Position numbers and translations under genes: made by a program. From the NCBI GenBank assembly GCA_002030045.1, contig LQBI01000002.1, forward strand, positions 124,001 to 188,000: a stretch of 64,000 nucleotides of DNA. Direction: 5' to 3'. Below, piece by piece: positions 17,342-25,502 of the stretch. This DNA is from Candidatus Aegiribacteria sp. MLS_C. GTDB lineage: Bacteria > Fermentibacterota > Fermentibacteria > Fermentibacterales > JCC-6. The notes under the pieces are model-generated. The model searched no databases. It worked only from the letters and a program-made list of their open reading frames with translations, and was not told the DNA's origin. Positions within the stretch are counted from its first letter, which is position 1. Every line of letters starts with the position of its first letter.

Positions 17342-18436
17342 ATGCCGGCTGTCAGAGGAGAGAGGAAAAGAACGAGGAAGGTCTTCGCCGGAAACCTTGC
17401 CATCGGCGGGGATGCCCCTGTTTCGGTCCAGTCCATGACCAATGTCCCCACTTCCGACATCGAGGCGGTCCTCGAACAGATAGCCGTGCTCGTAAGGAAC
17501 GGGGCGGAGATGGTGCGAGTTGCCGTTCCGGACAGGGAATCCGCCGTCTCAATTGCGGACATAGTCCGGGAGTCGCCGGTACCCGTTGTCTCCGACGTGC
17601 ATTTCGACCCGGAGCTGGCCCTGCTCGCGCTGGAATCAGGTACACACAAGCTCAGGCTCAACCCGGGGAACATACGCCTCAACAGGGATGTGCACCGTAT
17701 AGCCGAAAAGGCCGGAAGCCTCGGTGTGCCAATAAGGATCGGGGTGAACTCCGGGAGCGTGCCGGGGGACCTCAGGGAAAGGTACGGCGGAGTGAACGGC
17801 GATTCCATGTGGGCGGCGGCCGAGAGGCACATCGCCCTGCTGACCGAGACGGGTTTCCGGGATATAGTGCTGTCCCTCAAGGCCAGTTCCCCCATGCTGA
17901 CGGTGGAGGCAAACCGGAAAGCCGCAGCTGAATGTGATATACCGCTCCATCTCGGGGTCACCGAAGCCGGACCTCCATTCACAGGCGGCATAAGGAGTGC
18001 TGTGGCACTCTCCATCCTCCTGGCGGAAGGCATAGGTGACACCATAAGGGTTTCACTCTCGGGGCCGCCGGATCCCGAACCCGCGGCGGGATGGGAGATC
18101 CTGTCATCCCTCGGGATCCGGAGCAGGTTCCCGAGGATCGTCAGCTGTCCCACTTGCGCCAGGGCCAGGATGGACGTGGCAGCGGTGGCAGTAAGGATCC
18201 AGGAGTTCCTTGCGGGAATACCCGGAGACCTTACCGTCGCCGTGATGGGCTGTGAGGTGAACGGACCGGGGGAGGCCCGGGAGGCCGACATAGCGCTCAT
18301 AGGTACACCGGCCGGAATGAAGCTCTTCGTTGACGGAAGACTTGAGGGAGAGGTCCCAGATGAGGACCTTCCCGGATTCCTCGTCCGTACCGTGGAGTCC
18401 TATATTAGAGGAACGTACAGACACCGGGAGGACTGA
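17342..18436 (+). CDS. ispG: 4-hydroxy-3-methylbut-2-enyl diphosphate synthase
   Basis: A 364-residue IspG (GcpE), the penultimate enzyme of the MEP isoprenoid pathway, converting MEcPP to HMBPP. The TIM-barrel half has SVQSMTNVPTSD, RVAVPD, VVSDVHFDPELAL and KLRLNPGNI. The C-terminal iron-sulfur half has CPTCAR and GCEVNGPGEAREAD, giving the three cysteines and the glutamate ligand of the [4Fe-4S] cluster. Length is that of the short bacterial form without the plant insert. ATG 17342 follows GAGGAG. It starts 76 bp after the inverted-repeat element. Confidence 0.96.
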   Translation: MPAVRGERKRTRKVFAGNLAIGGDAPVSVQSMTNVPTSDIEAVLEQIAVLVRNGAEMVRVAVPDRESAVSIADIVRESPVPVVSDVHFDPELALLALESGTHKLRLNPGNIRLNRDVHRIAEKAGSLGVPIRIGVNSGSVPGDLRERYGGVNGDSMWAAAERHIALLTETGFRDIVLSLKASSPMLTVEANRKAAAECDIPLHLGVTEAGPPFTGGIRSAVALSILLAEGIGDTIRVSLSGPPDPEPAAGWEILSSLGIRSRFPRIVSCPTCARARMDVAAVAVRIQEFLAGIPGDLTVAVMGCEVNGPGEAREADIALIGTPAGMKLFVDGRLEGEVPDEDLPGFLVRTVESYIRGTYRHRED

Positions 18437-18437
18437 T

Positions 18438-19865
18438 TTGGCTTCTAACAGGATGATGAAGATACAGCTGGAGAAGATAGCCGAGGATAAATTCGAGGAA
18501 CTGGACATCAGGTTCACCGACGTGAAAGGACACTGGCGCCACGTCACGGTTCCCGCTTCGATGGTGGACGAGGAGTTCTTCATCCGCGGAGTGGGCTTCG
18601 ACGGTTCCACGCTGGCGGCTATGACCAGGACCGAAGCCGGCGACCTTATTCTGAGACCCGATCCCATGAGGGTGTTCGAGGACCCTTTTGCTGAACGTAA
18701 AACCCTGGTGATATTTGCCGACATCGTCGATCCGATCTCCGGCGAACCATTCGAGAAGGACCCCCGCGGGATCGCCCGAAAGGCCATGGAATACCTCAGG
18801 GAATCGGGCAGGGCCACCGACAGCTTCTGGGCTCCGGAGTTCGAGTTCTACGTGTTCGACGAGGCCTGCTTCTGGTCGGAGAAGAGCGGACAGGGTTACC
18901 GGCTCGGCAGCATAGAGGACCCCCAGCACTCCAAGCAGATGGAATCAAAGGGACTGGTGCATTCCTGCGATTCCGGCTACCACATAATGTACCCGGTGGA
19001 CAGTCTCCATGACGTGCGTTCCGAGATAGTCAGGCTAATGCAGAAGGCGGGCATACAGATCAAGTATCACCATCACGAGGTCGGAAGGATGGGCCAGAGC
19101 GAGATCGAAGTTACCTTCTCCCCCTTCCTGAGCGCCGCGGACAATATCATGCTAACCAAGCACATCGTACGGAACGTGGCCCTCAGGTATGATCTGTCCG
19201 CCACTTTCATGCCCAAGCCCATCGAGGGAGAGCCGGGATCCGGGATGCATTTCCACCTCTTCATGACCGACAACCAGCGACGGGTCTTTCATGACAGCGA
19301 GGGTTACTGCAGCCTAAGCCCCCTGGCGTTGTCGGCCATAGCCGGAATACTGCACCATGCACCTGCGGTATGCGCCTTCAGCAACTCCTCTGTCAACAGC
19401 TACCACCGCCTGGTGCCCGGACAGGAGGCCCCGGTGTACCGGTTCTTCTCGGGGCCCAACAGGAGCGCTGCGATCCGTGTCCCCTCCTATGCCAGGTCCC
19501 CGGAGTCCCTGAGGTTCGAGTACAGGGTCCCCGACGGGTGCGGGAACCCCTACCTGTCCATGAGCGCCATACTGATGGCGGCGGTGGACGGCATGGTGAA
19601 CGAGATGGATCCATCTGAGATGGGTTACGGTCCACTGGATGACAACGTTTTCGCCGAGGGATACGACACCACAGCTTTGAAGATGCTCCCCACCAGTCTG
19701 GATACGGCACTGGATGACCTGGAGAAGGACCGGGAGTTCCTGGAGGCGGGAGGGGTCTTCTCCCCGGTGATGATCGATGACTACATAAGGATGAAGAGGA
19801 ACGAGGTCGCTATGTTCAGCGGAAGTCCACACCCGAGGGAGCATTCCCTCTATTTCGGCCTGTAG
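18438..19865 (+). CDS. glnA: Glutamine synthetase type I
   Basis: A 475-residue GSI that makes glutamine from glutamate, ammonia and ATP. Landmarks: N-terminal beta-grasp with VGFDGS, the metal-site APEFEFYVF, the GSGMHFHLF ATP-site segment, NSYHRLVPGQEAP and the RVPSYARSPESLRFEYR active-site run. The adenylylation-site NLYDLP of proteobacterial GS is not seen, suggesting feedback rather than covalent control. The TTG at 18438 is chosen because GGGAGG lies six bases upstream; a longer ATG form would overlap ispG by about 100 bases. Confidence 0.95.
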   Translation: MASNRMMKIQLEKIAEDKFEELDIRFTDVKGHWRHVTVPASMVDEEFFIRGVGFDGSTLAAMTRTEAGDLILRPDPMRVFEDPFAERKTLVIFADIVDPISGEPFEKDPRGIARKAMEYLRESGRATDSFWAPEFEFYVFDEACFWSEKSGQGYRLGSIEDPQHSKQMESKGLVHSCDSGYHIMYPVDSLHDVRSEIVRLMQKAGIQIKYHHHEVGRMGQSEIEVTFSPFLSAADNIMLTKHIVRNVALRYDLSATFMPKPIEGEPGSGMHFHLFMTDNQRRVFHDSEGYCSLSPLALSAIAGILHHAPAVCAFSNSSVNSYHRLVPGQEAPVYRFFSGPNRSAAIRVPSYARSPESLRFEYRVPDGCGNPYLSMSAILMAAVDGMVNEMDPSEMGYGPLDDNVFAEGYDTTALKMLPTSLDTALDDLEKDREFLEAGGVFSPVMIDDYIRMKRNEVAMFSGSPHPREHSLYFGL

Positions 19866-19880
19866 AAAAGGGGTAATTGA

Positions 19881-21113
19881 ATGAGCAAGGGGATTGTAAC
19901 ACTGCTGCTGGGCGTCCTTCTGGCGGTGGCGGGGTGCGGCGGCGAGGAGCCGGCTGAGAACGGTTCGGAAGCTTCCGTTGAGGGGGAAAACACCCCGGCG
20001 GCAGAGGACGAGGGGTATGCGCTTCCGGAAGCCGACGTATACCTGTACGTAGCGGACTCCATCGGTGTCGAGCTGGGCGACAGCAACTACGTCTTGGGGC
20101 AGATAGCCGGGGTCGGTCTTACGCACGAGGGAGGACTGGCGGTTCTGGACATGCAGAAGACCAGCATCAGCATCTACTCCCCGACCGGTGAGTTCCAGCG
20201 CAGCATAGGCAGGCAGGGCAGCGGTCCCGGGGAATTTCTGCTCCCCGTGGGAATGACCTTCTTCCCCGCCGAGGAAGGCTCCGATCTGCCGGATTCCCTT
20301 CGGCCGGGTGCCGTCGTATGTGATGCCATGGGAGGTAAACTCGTCTACTTCGACATAAACCTTGATTATATGATGGACGTGCAGGGTTTCTTCCCCTCCC
20401 CGCCAGCAGTGCTTGCGGGTATCGAAGGCGGCGATGTGGTCGGAATGAAGCCGGAGTTCGTGCAGGACGAGACGGGAATGTACATGGGGTTCACGATAGC
20501 CCGCTGGCCCCTGGGTGAACCGGAGCCCTCAGTGATCTACTTCGAGAGCATGTCCCCCTTTGATCCCTCTGACCTGAGCACCATGCAGGACGATATAGTT
20601 TCCTTCGGTTCGAACGATGATGGAATGGTCCTTACGGCCCCGCTATCCACCGACTCCTACGAGTTCACTCTCTGGGACCCTGAAGGCAACCTGGTGTTCA
20701 CCTTCGCCGACGAGGACTACGAAAAAGTGCCCAAGACCGCTTCGGAGATCGAACTGGAGCGCGAGATGGTCAATGCGCGCATGGTCCAGCAGGGAATGCC
20801 CGCATCCATGGCAAACTGGGAGCCCGATCCATACAGGCCGGCTGTGGGAGGCCTCTCGTTCGACGGAATGAACCGCATATGGGTCACGAGGGGGACAACC
20901 CGGACACCTTCCTTCGACGTCTACGACACGGAGGGCAACCACCTGTTCACCGCAGCTGTCGATGCAGGGGAGGATGCCATGACCTGGCAGGTCGTCATCA
21001 GCGGCGACAGGTTCATAGCCTTCGATGCCGACCCGGAATTCTATCCCCAGGTATTCATAGGGGACCTTCCGGACTTCGTCGGACCCGCAGAACCCGAGGA
21101 AACGGGGATCTGA
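19881..21113 (+). CDS. Six-bladed beta-propeller lipoprotein
   Basis: A 410-residue predicted lipoprotein: hydrophobic signal with lipobox VAGC (Cys19), then an acidic low-complexity linker (about 20-45). The body matches the 6-bladed beta-propeller family common in Bacteroidetes/FCB genomes. The repeated element is visible as LTHEGGLAVLDMQKTSISIYSPTGEFQRSIGRQGSGPGEF and later GMNRIWVTRGT...FDVYDTEGN. Likely periplasmic or surface-exposed; ligand unknown. It follows glnA by 15 bp but has its own ATG with a modest binding site. Confidence 0.8.
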   Translation: MSKGIVTLLLGVLLAVAGCGGEEPAENGSEASVEGENTPAAEDEGYALPEADVYLYVADSIGVELGDSNYVLGQIAGVGLTHEGGLAVLDMQKTSISIYSPTGEFQRSIGRQGSGPGEFLLPVGMTFFPAEEGSDLPDSLRPGAVVCDAMGGKLVYFDINLDYMMDVQGFFPSPPAVLAGIEGGDVVGMKPEFVQDETGMYMGFTIARWPLGEPEPSVIYFESMSPFDPSDLSTMQDDIVSFGSNDDGMVLTAPLSTDSYEFTLWDPEGNLVFTFADEDYEKVPKTASEIELEREMVNARMVQQGMPASMANWEPDPYRPAVGGLSFDGMNRIWVTRGTTRTPSFDVYDTEGNHLFTAAVDAGEDAMTWQVVISGDRFIAFDADPEFYPQVFIGDLPDFVGPAEPEETGI

Positions 21114-21114
21114 A

Positions 21115-21729
21115 TCAGTACGGGTGAAGGAACGCCCTTACCGGGGAACCGTCACTATTCTCTATCCTGAGAGGGAAGCAGAGCAGGACGTACTCCCCGA
21201 AACGGATCTCCTCGAGCCTGAGGTTCTCGAGTATGATGACTGAAGCCCCAAGGAGTATCCGGTGGGCTTCGACGGAACCGTTTCCGTCTATTGACATTGC
21301 GTCGGTGCCGGCCAGATAGGCTCCCCTGTTCACGGCCATCTGAGCGGTTTCTGCACTCAGATGGCCGTTGCGTCTTCCGGGAGTTCCAGAGCTGACAACG
21401 GACCTTATTAGGAGGGCCCTTCCCTCAAGGTCAAGCCCTGCGAGACGACCTGGATCCACTGCTCCATTCTCTGTAGCTTCCACAAGAACGGCCGGAAGCA
21501 GCAATCGCTGCACCGGGACCATGTCTACGGTGGTGGTATGCTCCAGCAGGTGGGCGGGAGCATCCATGTGAGAGCCGGAGTGACTGCTCATGACTATCCG
21601 CGAGGTCCTGAAGCCCTCCTCCTCCCGTACGGTCCTGCTGAAGGGCGTATCCCCGGGCCAGGCTGATGTCTTTTCCGAGAGAGGGGCGGATATGTCTATC
21701 AGAAGCGCCGGGTCTATGCTGAAGATCAT
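21115..21729 (-). CDS. Cyclase-family (kynurenine formamidase-like) hydrolase
   Basis: A 204-residue protein of the cyclase / arylformamidase family, metal-dependent amidohydrolases that include kynurenine formamidase (KynB) and isatin hydrolase. The metal motif HxGTHxDxPxH is present with one change as HSGSHMDAPAH (about residues 46-56), and a late GTDAMSIDG resembles the family GTD loop. ATG 21729 overlaps the nth stop as ATGA. No other tryptophan-catabolism gene is nearby, so the KynB assignment is not supported by context. Confidence 0.75.
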   Translation of the reverse strand: MIFSIDPALLIDISAPLSEKTSAWPGDTPFSRTVREEEGFRTSRIVMSSHSGSHMDAPAHLLEHTTTVDMVPVQRLLLPAVLVEATENGAVDPGRLAGLDLEGRALLIRSVVSSGTPGRRNGHLSAETAQMAVNRGAYLAGTDAMSIDGNGSVEAHRILLGASVIILENLRLEEIRFGEYVLLCFPLRIENSDGSPVRAFLHPY

Positions 21730-22373
21730 CCCTCGACTCCCCGCGATGAGTAGGGGCATTCGGACTCGAAGGGACATTCTCCGCAGAGAGGTCTCACCGG
21801 TCTGCAGATCCCCTGACCGAACCTGACCATGGTGTGGTTCAACCCGGTCCACAGCTCCTCGGGGAAGATCCCCATGAGAGCCATCTCCGTTTCCTCCGGT
21901 GTGCCCGTGCGAACCAGGCCCAGCCTGTTGGATATCCTGTGGACATGGACATCCACGCATATCGAGGGGACCCCGAAGACCATGCCCATGACGAAATTCG
22001 CGGTCTTCCTGCCGACGCCGGGAAGACTGAGCAGGTCCTCCATGCTGTCGGGGACTCGTCCTCCGTGCTTCTGCAGTATCACGCCGGATATCTCCCTGAG
22101 CTGGCGCGCCTTCTGCCTGTAGAATCCGGCGGGCCTCAGCAGCTCCTGAAGCCTTTTTTCGTCCATGGATGCCATTGTGGCGGGATCAGGGACCTCATCC
22201 AGCAGTTTCCTTGAAACAAGCCTGGTGACCGCATCCCTGGTCCTGAGGCTGATGATGGTGCCGACAAGAACCGGAAAGGCATCGGCGGAACACTCCATCG
22301 GGGCCGGGCGGCCGGTCTCGCCAAGGGCATCTCTCATCCTGTCAAGGACCTCGGCGGCCTTGAGATCCTTCAA
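21726..22373 (-). CDS. nth: Endonuclease III
   Basis: A 215-residue base-excision DNA glycosylase/AP lyase for oxidised pyrimidines. The helix-hairpin-helix is LPGVGRKTANFVM with the catalytic lysine, and the catalytic aspartate lies in VDVHVHRISNRLG. The [4Fe-4S] loop C-x6-C-x2-C-x5-C is CRPVRPLCGECPFESEC. The N-terminus has LVGTIISLRTRD in place of the usual LLSAQTTD. The start is TTG 22373 overlapping the rnd stop (TTGA). Confidence 0.94.
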   Translation of the reverse strand: MKDLKAAEVLDRMRDALGETGRPAPMECSADAFPVLVGTIISLRTRDAVTRLVSRKLLDEVPDPATMASMDEKRLQELLRPAGFYRQKARQLREISGVILQKHGGRVPDSMEDLLSLPGVGRKTANFVMGMVFGVPSICVDVHVHRISNRLGLVRTGTPEETEMALMGIFPEELWTGLNHTMVRFGQGICRPVRPLCGECPFESECPYSSRGVEG

Positions 22374-23557
22374 TCGTTGATCCTGATGAAATCCAGACCC
22401 GAGCAGTCCGAGGAATTCAGCCTCAGCGCCAGGCTGCCGTTGAGAAGTGAAATGAGTTCATTCCCGAGGGCTTCCTTCCTCCAGCCGGAGAGTTCCTCGA
22501 TCGAGTTGAGTTCCTTCTCGGACTCGGGAGGGTCCTTCGCGAGAGCGTCAATAAGCTCCGGGGAAAGCAGCAGCTCGTGGGAGATGCCCAGTCTGCAGGA
22601 TTCCTGTTTCAGGAAAATTCGGAGTATATCCTTCCGTGCCGAGACTCCGGGCCTGGTATTGTGCTTCGGTATCGGGGGGTAGTCCTCCGGGTCCTCCTGG
22701 GCCCGCCTGACTACTTCCAGTACCTGCTCACCCCACCTTGATATGAACCCTTCCGAGACATCCCTGAGCCTTGACAGGCTGTTGAGGTTTCCCGGCGCCA
22801 TCGAGGTTATCGCTCCCATCACATGGTCCCTGGCTACGAAGTTCCTGGGTCTGTTCAACTCACGAGCCGTCTCCTCGCGCCACTTCACCATTGCCCAGAG
22901 GACAGGCAGCCGGTTGCTCCTTATCTTCGACCTGGACCGTATCTTCCTGAAGCTCCTGTGTATTGAGTTCCCGTAAGTGGCCGGGTCCGTAAGGTACGCG
23001 GCCTCCTGGCGGTACCAGTCGAGCCGCCCCTTTTCGGTCAGTCTGCTCACCTGGTTCCTGTAGATCTCCAGAAGGTACCTTACGTCGTCAAGCGCGTACT
23101 CAACCTGGTCCTCTCCCAGCGGTCTAAGGGACCAGTCGCTGAGGGTCTGTCCCTTCTTGGGATATACACCGCACTCCGCCTTGACGAGGCTCGAGAGTGA
23201 CGGCTGCCTGTCGAACCCCAGGAAGGCAGCCGCCAGCTGAGTGTCAAAGACCGAGACAAAACCGGCACCCAGTTGGTGCATAAGCACTTCGATGTCGTTC
23301 CTGGCGGAATGGATGACCTTCACCGTGGACTTCGATGCTACAAGATCCGCCAGAGGAGACAGGTCCTCCACCTCCAGCGGATCGATCGCCACCGGACCGT
23401 TCTTCCCTGCTATCTGGACCAGGTACAGGTCCGGCCAGTACCGTTTTTCCCCGTGGAACTCGGTGTCCAGCGCCACGGCGTCCTCCTCCATGAGTCCGCT
23501 GACAAGGTCCCTGAGGTCCGATCTGGAGGTTATCATTGAAGGTGTCGTGACGATCAC
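22370..23557 (-). CDS. rnd: Ribonuclease D
   Basis: A 395-residue 3'-5' exoribonuclease involved in tRNA and small RNA maturation. The DEDD-family motifs are ALDTEFHGEKRY (Exo I), HSARNDIEVL (Exo II) and EYALDDVRYLLEI (Exo III). The C-terminal half holds HRDC-like helices. The GTG at 23557 overlaps the preceding stop (GTGA) and gives the normal short N-terminus; a downstream ATG would remove the first strand. It sits in a four- to five-gene minus-strand operon with nth. Confidence 0.93.
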   Translation of the reverse strand: MIVTTPSMITSRSDLRDLVSGLMEEDAVALDTEFHGEKRYWPDLYLVQIAGKNGPVAIDPLEVEDLSPLADLVASKSTVKVIHSARNDIEVLMHQLGAGFVSVFDTQLAAAFLGFDRQPSLSSLVKAECGVYPKKGQTLSDWSLRPLGEDQVEYALDDVRYLLEIYRNQVSRLTEKGRLDWYRQEAAYLTDPATYGNSIHRSFRKIRSRSKIRSNRLPVLWAMVKWREETARELNRPRNFVARDHVMGAITSMAPGNLNSLSRLRDVSEGFISRWGEQVLEVVRRAQEDPEDYPPIPKHNTRPGVSARKDILRIFLKQESCRLGISHELLLSPELIDALAKDPPESEKELNSIEELSGWRKEALGNELISLLNGSLALRLNSSDCSGLDFIRIND

Positions 23558-24405
23558 TCCCTCTCCGTGGAGTCCTCGGTTGCTGAATGGTTTGTGGTAG
23601 ATGGAGCGTCTGCGGGAGAAACAGGGTCTGAAGTCGATAACACGGGTGTGGTCCCTCCATGGTAGGGACAGAAGATCCCTTCATCCGTGATGGTGTAGTA
23701 TGAATAGCCGTTGTCCGGGCAGTGATATCCGCCCCTCTGACCGTATTCTCCCATGCTTTCGTCGTACATCTCGCGGAATGTTGCCGGGTAGGAATGGCCC
23801 TCCCCAATGTAGTCCCTCACCATTCCCGCAAGGCTGTCCCGTAGTGCGGAACAGCCCGCGCCGCCGGTTTCCATTCCGTTCCCAAGATGTCCGGCGGGGC
23901 AGACCAGGCGGCCTTCCTCCAGGCGGTACGGAAGACCGCTCACCGGACAGGAGAAGTCCGCTGCGTCCAGACCAGCGGAAACAGCCGGTACAACAGTGCT
24001 CCTTGCGAAGGATGAACAGAGCACGGTGGCGTTCCCCAGCACATTGTCCAGTGATGAATCGCCGCTCACTCTCCAGCCACCGGACGGTGAACGCCTTAAC
24101 CAGAGGGTGCGGGAGCCTCCCTCCGGTAGGGGAACGGACACTGGAAGGCCGCGGGGTTCCATCCTCCCGACACTGAAACCTCCAGGGTCCGGGGAGCCGT
24201 CGACACCCTCAAGGGCCCGGTGCGCAAGAAGTCCCGCAAGGCTGTCGGTGAGAAGGGCACGGGCGTTCACAGTGTCACCTGATGCGAGGAGGCCAAGATA
24301 CTCCCTTCCTGTGCCGATCACTGCGGAGCCTGTGCTGGAACTCCTGGCAACCAGTGCCAGCAGGAACATGGCCGCGAGGAACAGGACCGGTCTAAGGTAC
24401 CTCAT
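23554..24405 (-). CDS. Membrane-anchored protein with Cys-rich C-terminal part, unknown function
   Basis: A 283-residue protein with one N-terminal hydrophobic helix (about 5-20), probably a signal anchor. An SH3/NTF2-like region with a GGSRTLWLRRSPSGGWRVSG strand pair follows. Later there are CPVSGLPYRLEEGRLVCPAG and YHCPDNGYSYYTITDEGIFCPYHG, two short Cys-pair segments like those in type II pseudopilin/zinc-ribbon style modules. It ends in a Ser/Thr/Asp-rich tail. ATG 24405 overlaps the upstream stop (ATGA). I do not recognise the family; an envelope function is inferred from the anchor and the neighbouring barrel-like gene. Confidence 0.65.
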   Translation of the reverse strand: MRYLRPVLFLAAMFLLALVARSSSTGSAVIGTGREYLGLLASGDTVNARALLTDSLAGLLAHRALEGVDGSPDPGGFSVGRMEPRGLPVSVPLPEGGSRTLWLRRSPSGGWRVSGDSSLDNVLGNATVLCSSFARSTVVPAVSAGLDAADFSCPVSGLPYRLEEGRLVCPAGHLGNGMETGGAGCSALRDSLAGMVRDYIGEGHSYPATFREMYDESMGEYGQRGGYHCPDNGYSYYTITDEGIFCPYHGGTTPVLSTSDPVSPADAPSTTNHSATEDSTERE

Positions 24406-25334
24406 CTGCCGCCGGAGGATCCGGATTGTGTGCTGGAGAAGAGGTCGGTGAAGTCCAGTCCGGTCCCGCTGATCATCAGCCCCCATTCCTTGTTGGTGTT
24501 CTCGCCGCCGAAGCGGTAGAAGACCTCTCCCGTGAAGTTCATGCTCTGGTTGTTTATTGAGATGCCGGCCCTTATGTCCCTCTGGGAGAAATCGCTGCCG
24601 TCCTGTCCCTGCCAGTCCCCGTTGATCTCGGCCTGGGTCTCTCCCCGGGTTGCTATCTCTCCGCCCAGCCTCAGGCTCAGTTCGGGATTCACCGGAAGGA
24701 CCAGGAAACCAGTGAGTCGCAGCTCTATTGGAGGCCTGGTCTCGGCGGAATCCCTTCGGTTCCTGAACAGACCGTCCCAGGCGGACATGTAGTAACGGAG
24801 GCCACCGGTTCCCTCGAAGTTGACGCCGGAACCGCCTGAGATCGGGGTGACCACCGTCAATGCACCATCCAGCGCCAGGTGACGGTCGCTCTCCGAGTAG
24901 TCTCCTGATTCAAGGGCCCCCTTGAGGGGGATCCTTATGGCGCCACGGGCGAACAGCCTTGGTTCCCGAGTGAGCCAGCCGTCCAGGGATATCCACGGGT
25001 CGGCTATTCCTATGCCGGTGGAGTCCCCAGGTCCCTGGAGCTGTATGAAACCGGGAATGATCACGGAGATGGTGTGGCTGTTCGTAAGGCCATACCTGCC
25101 CAGGAACTGGAAACGGATGACGCTCAGGCTGGTCTCGTAGTCATACTGTTCACTGTTGCCTAGTGTATCCGTCCTCCAGTAGCTGCCCGCCCCGAAATAG
25201 CCGAAGGCCACGTCGCCGTCCATCTCCATGGAGCGCAGTGCTTCAGTGAGGTTACCGTAGTAGAGAGGATCGTATGCGAAGGCATTGCCGGCGAAGAGGA
25301 GAACTGCCAGCGTGATAAGACGATATCCTGACAT
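24402..25334 (-). CDS. Predicted outer-membrane beta-barrel protein
   Basis: A 310-residue exported protein with a signal peptide (about 1-21, GNAFA-YD). The mature part is rich in alternating aromatic/polar strands (QFLGRYGLTNSHTISVIIPG, IELRLTGFLVLP) and Gly turns, the pattern of a transporter-type outer-membrane barrel. The penultimate segments end in a Ser/Gly-rich tail. ATG 25334 has AAGGA upstream. It is the first gene of the minus-strand unit running to the cyclase-family hydrolase, and is divergent from the OmpA-like gene. Confidence 0.65.
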   Translation of the reverse strand: MSGYRLITLAVLLFAGNAFAYDPLYYGNLTEALRSMEMDGDVAFGYFGAGSYWRTDTLGNSEQYDYETSLSVIRFQFLGRYGLTNSHTISVIIPGFIQLQGPGDSTGIGIADPWISLDGWLTREPRLFARGAIRIPLKGALESGDYSESDRHLALDGALTVVTPISGGSGVNFEGTGGLRYYMSAWDGLFRNRRDSAETRPPIELRLTGFLVLPVNPELSLRLGGEIATRGETQAEINGDWQGQDGSDFSQRDIRAGISINNQSMNFTGEVFYRFGGENTNKEWGLMISGTGLDFTDLFSSTQSGSSGGR

Positions 25335-25405
25335 GATTATCGCTTCCTTTCTCCTAGGACGTCGAATTCGCTCAGGAACATCCGCCGCCGCAGCGTTCTC
25401 GGCTG

Positions 25406-25434
25406 TTGACATATCTGTTCCATGGTTTTCTAAT
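25406..25434 (+). promoter_or_regulatory. Promoter of the OmpA-like gene
   Basis: TTGACA (25406-25411), a 17-base spacer and TCTAAT (25429-25434), one mismatch from TATAAT. It would give a leader of about 60 bases before ATG 25503. A strong promoter fits an abundant surface protein. Confidence 0.6.
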
Positions 25435-25502
25435 AGTATTATCGTGTTTGCGCAAGTCTTCCGGACTCGTTCCATGACTGCAACCAGCGAAGAGGAGGTA
25501 AA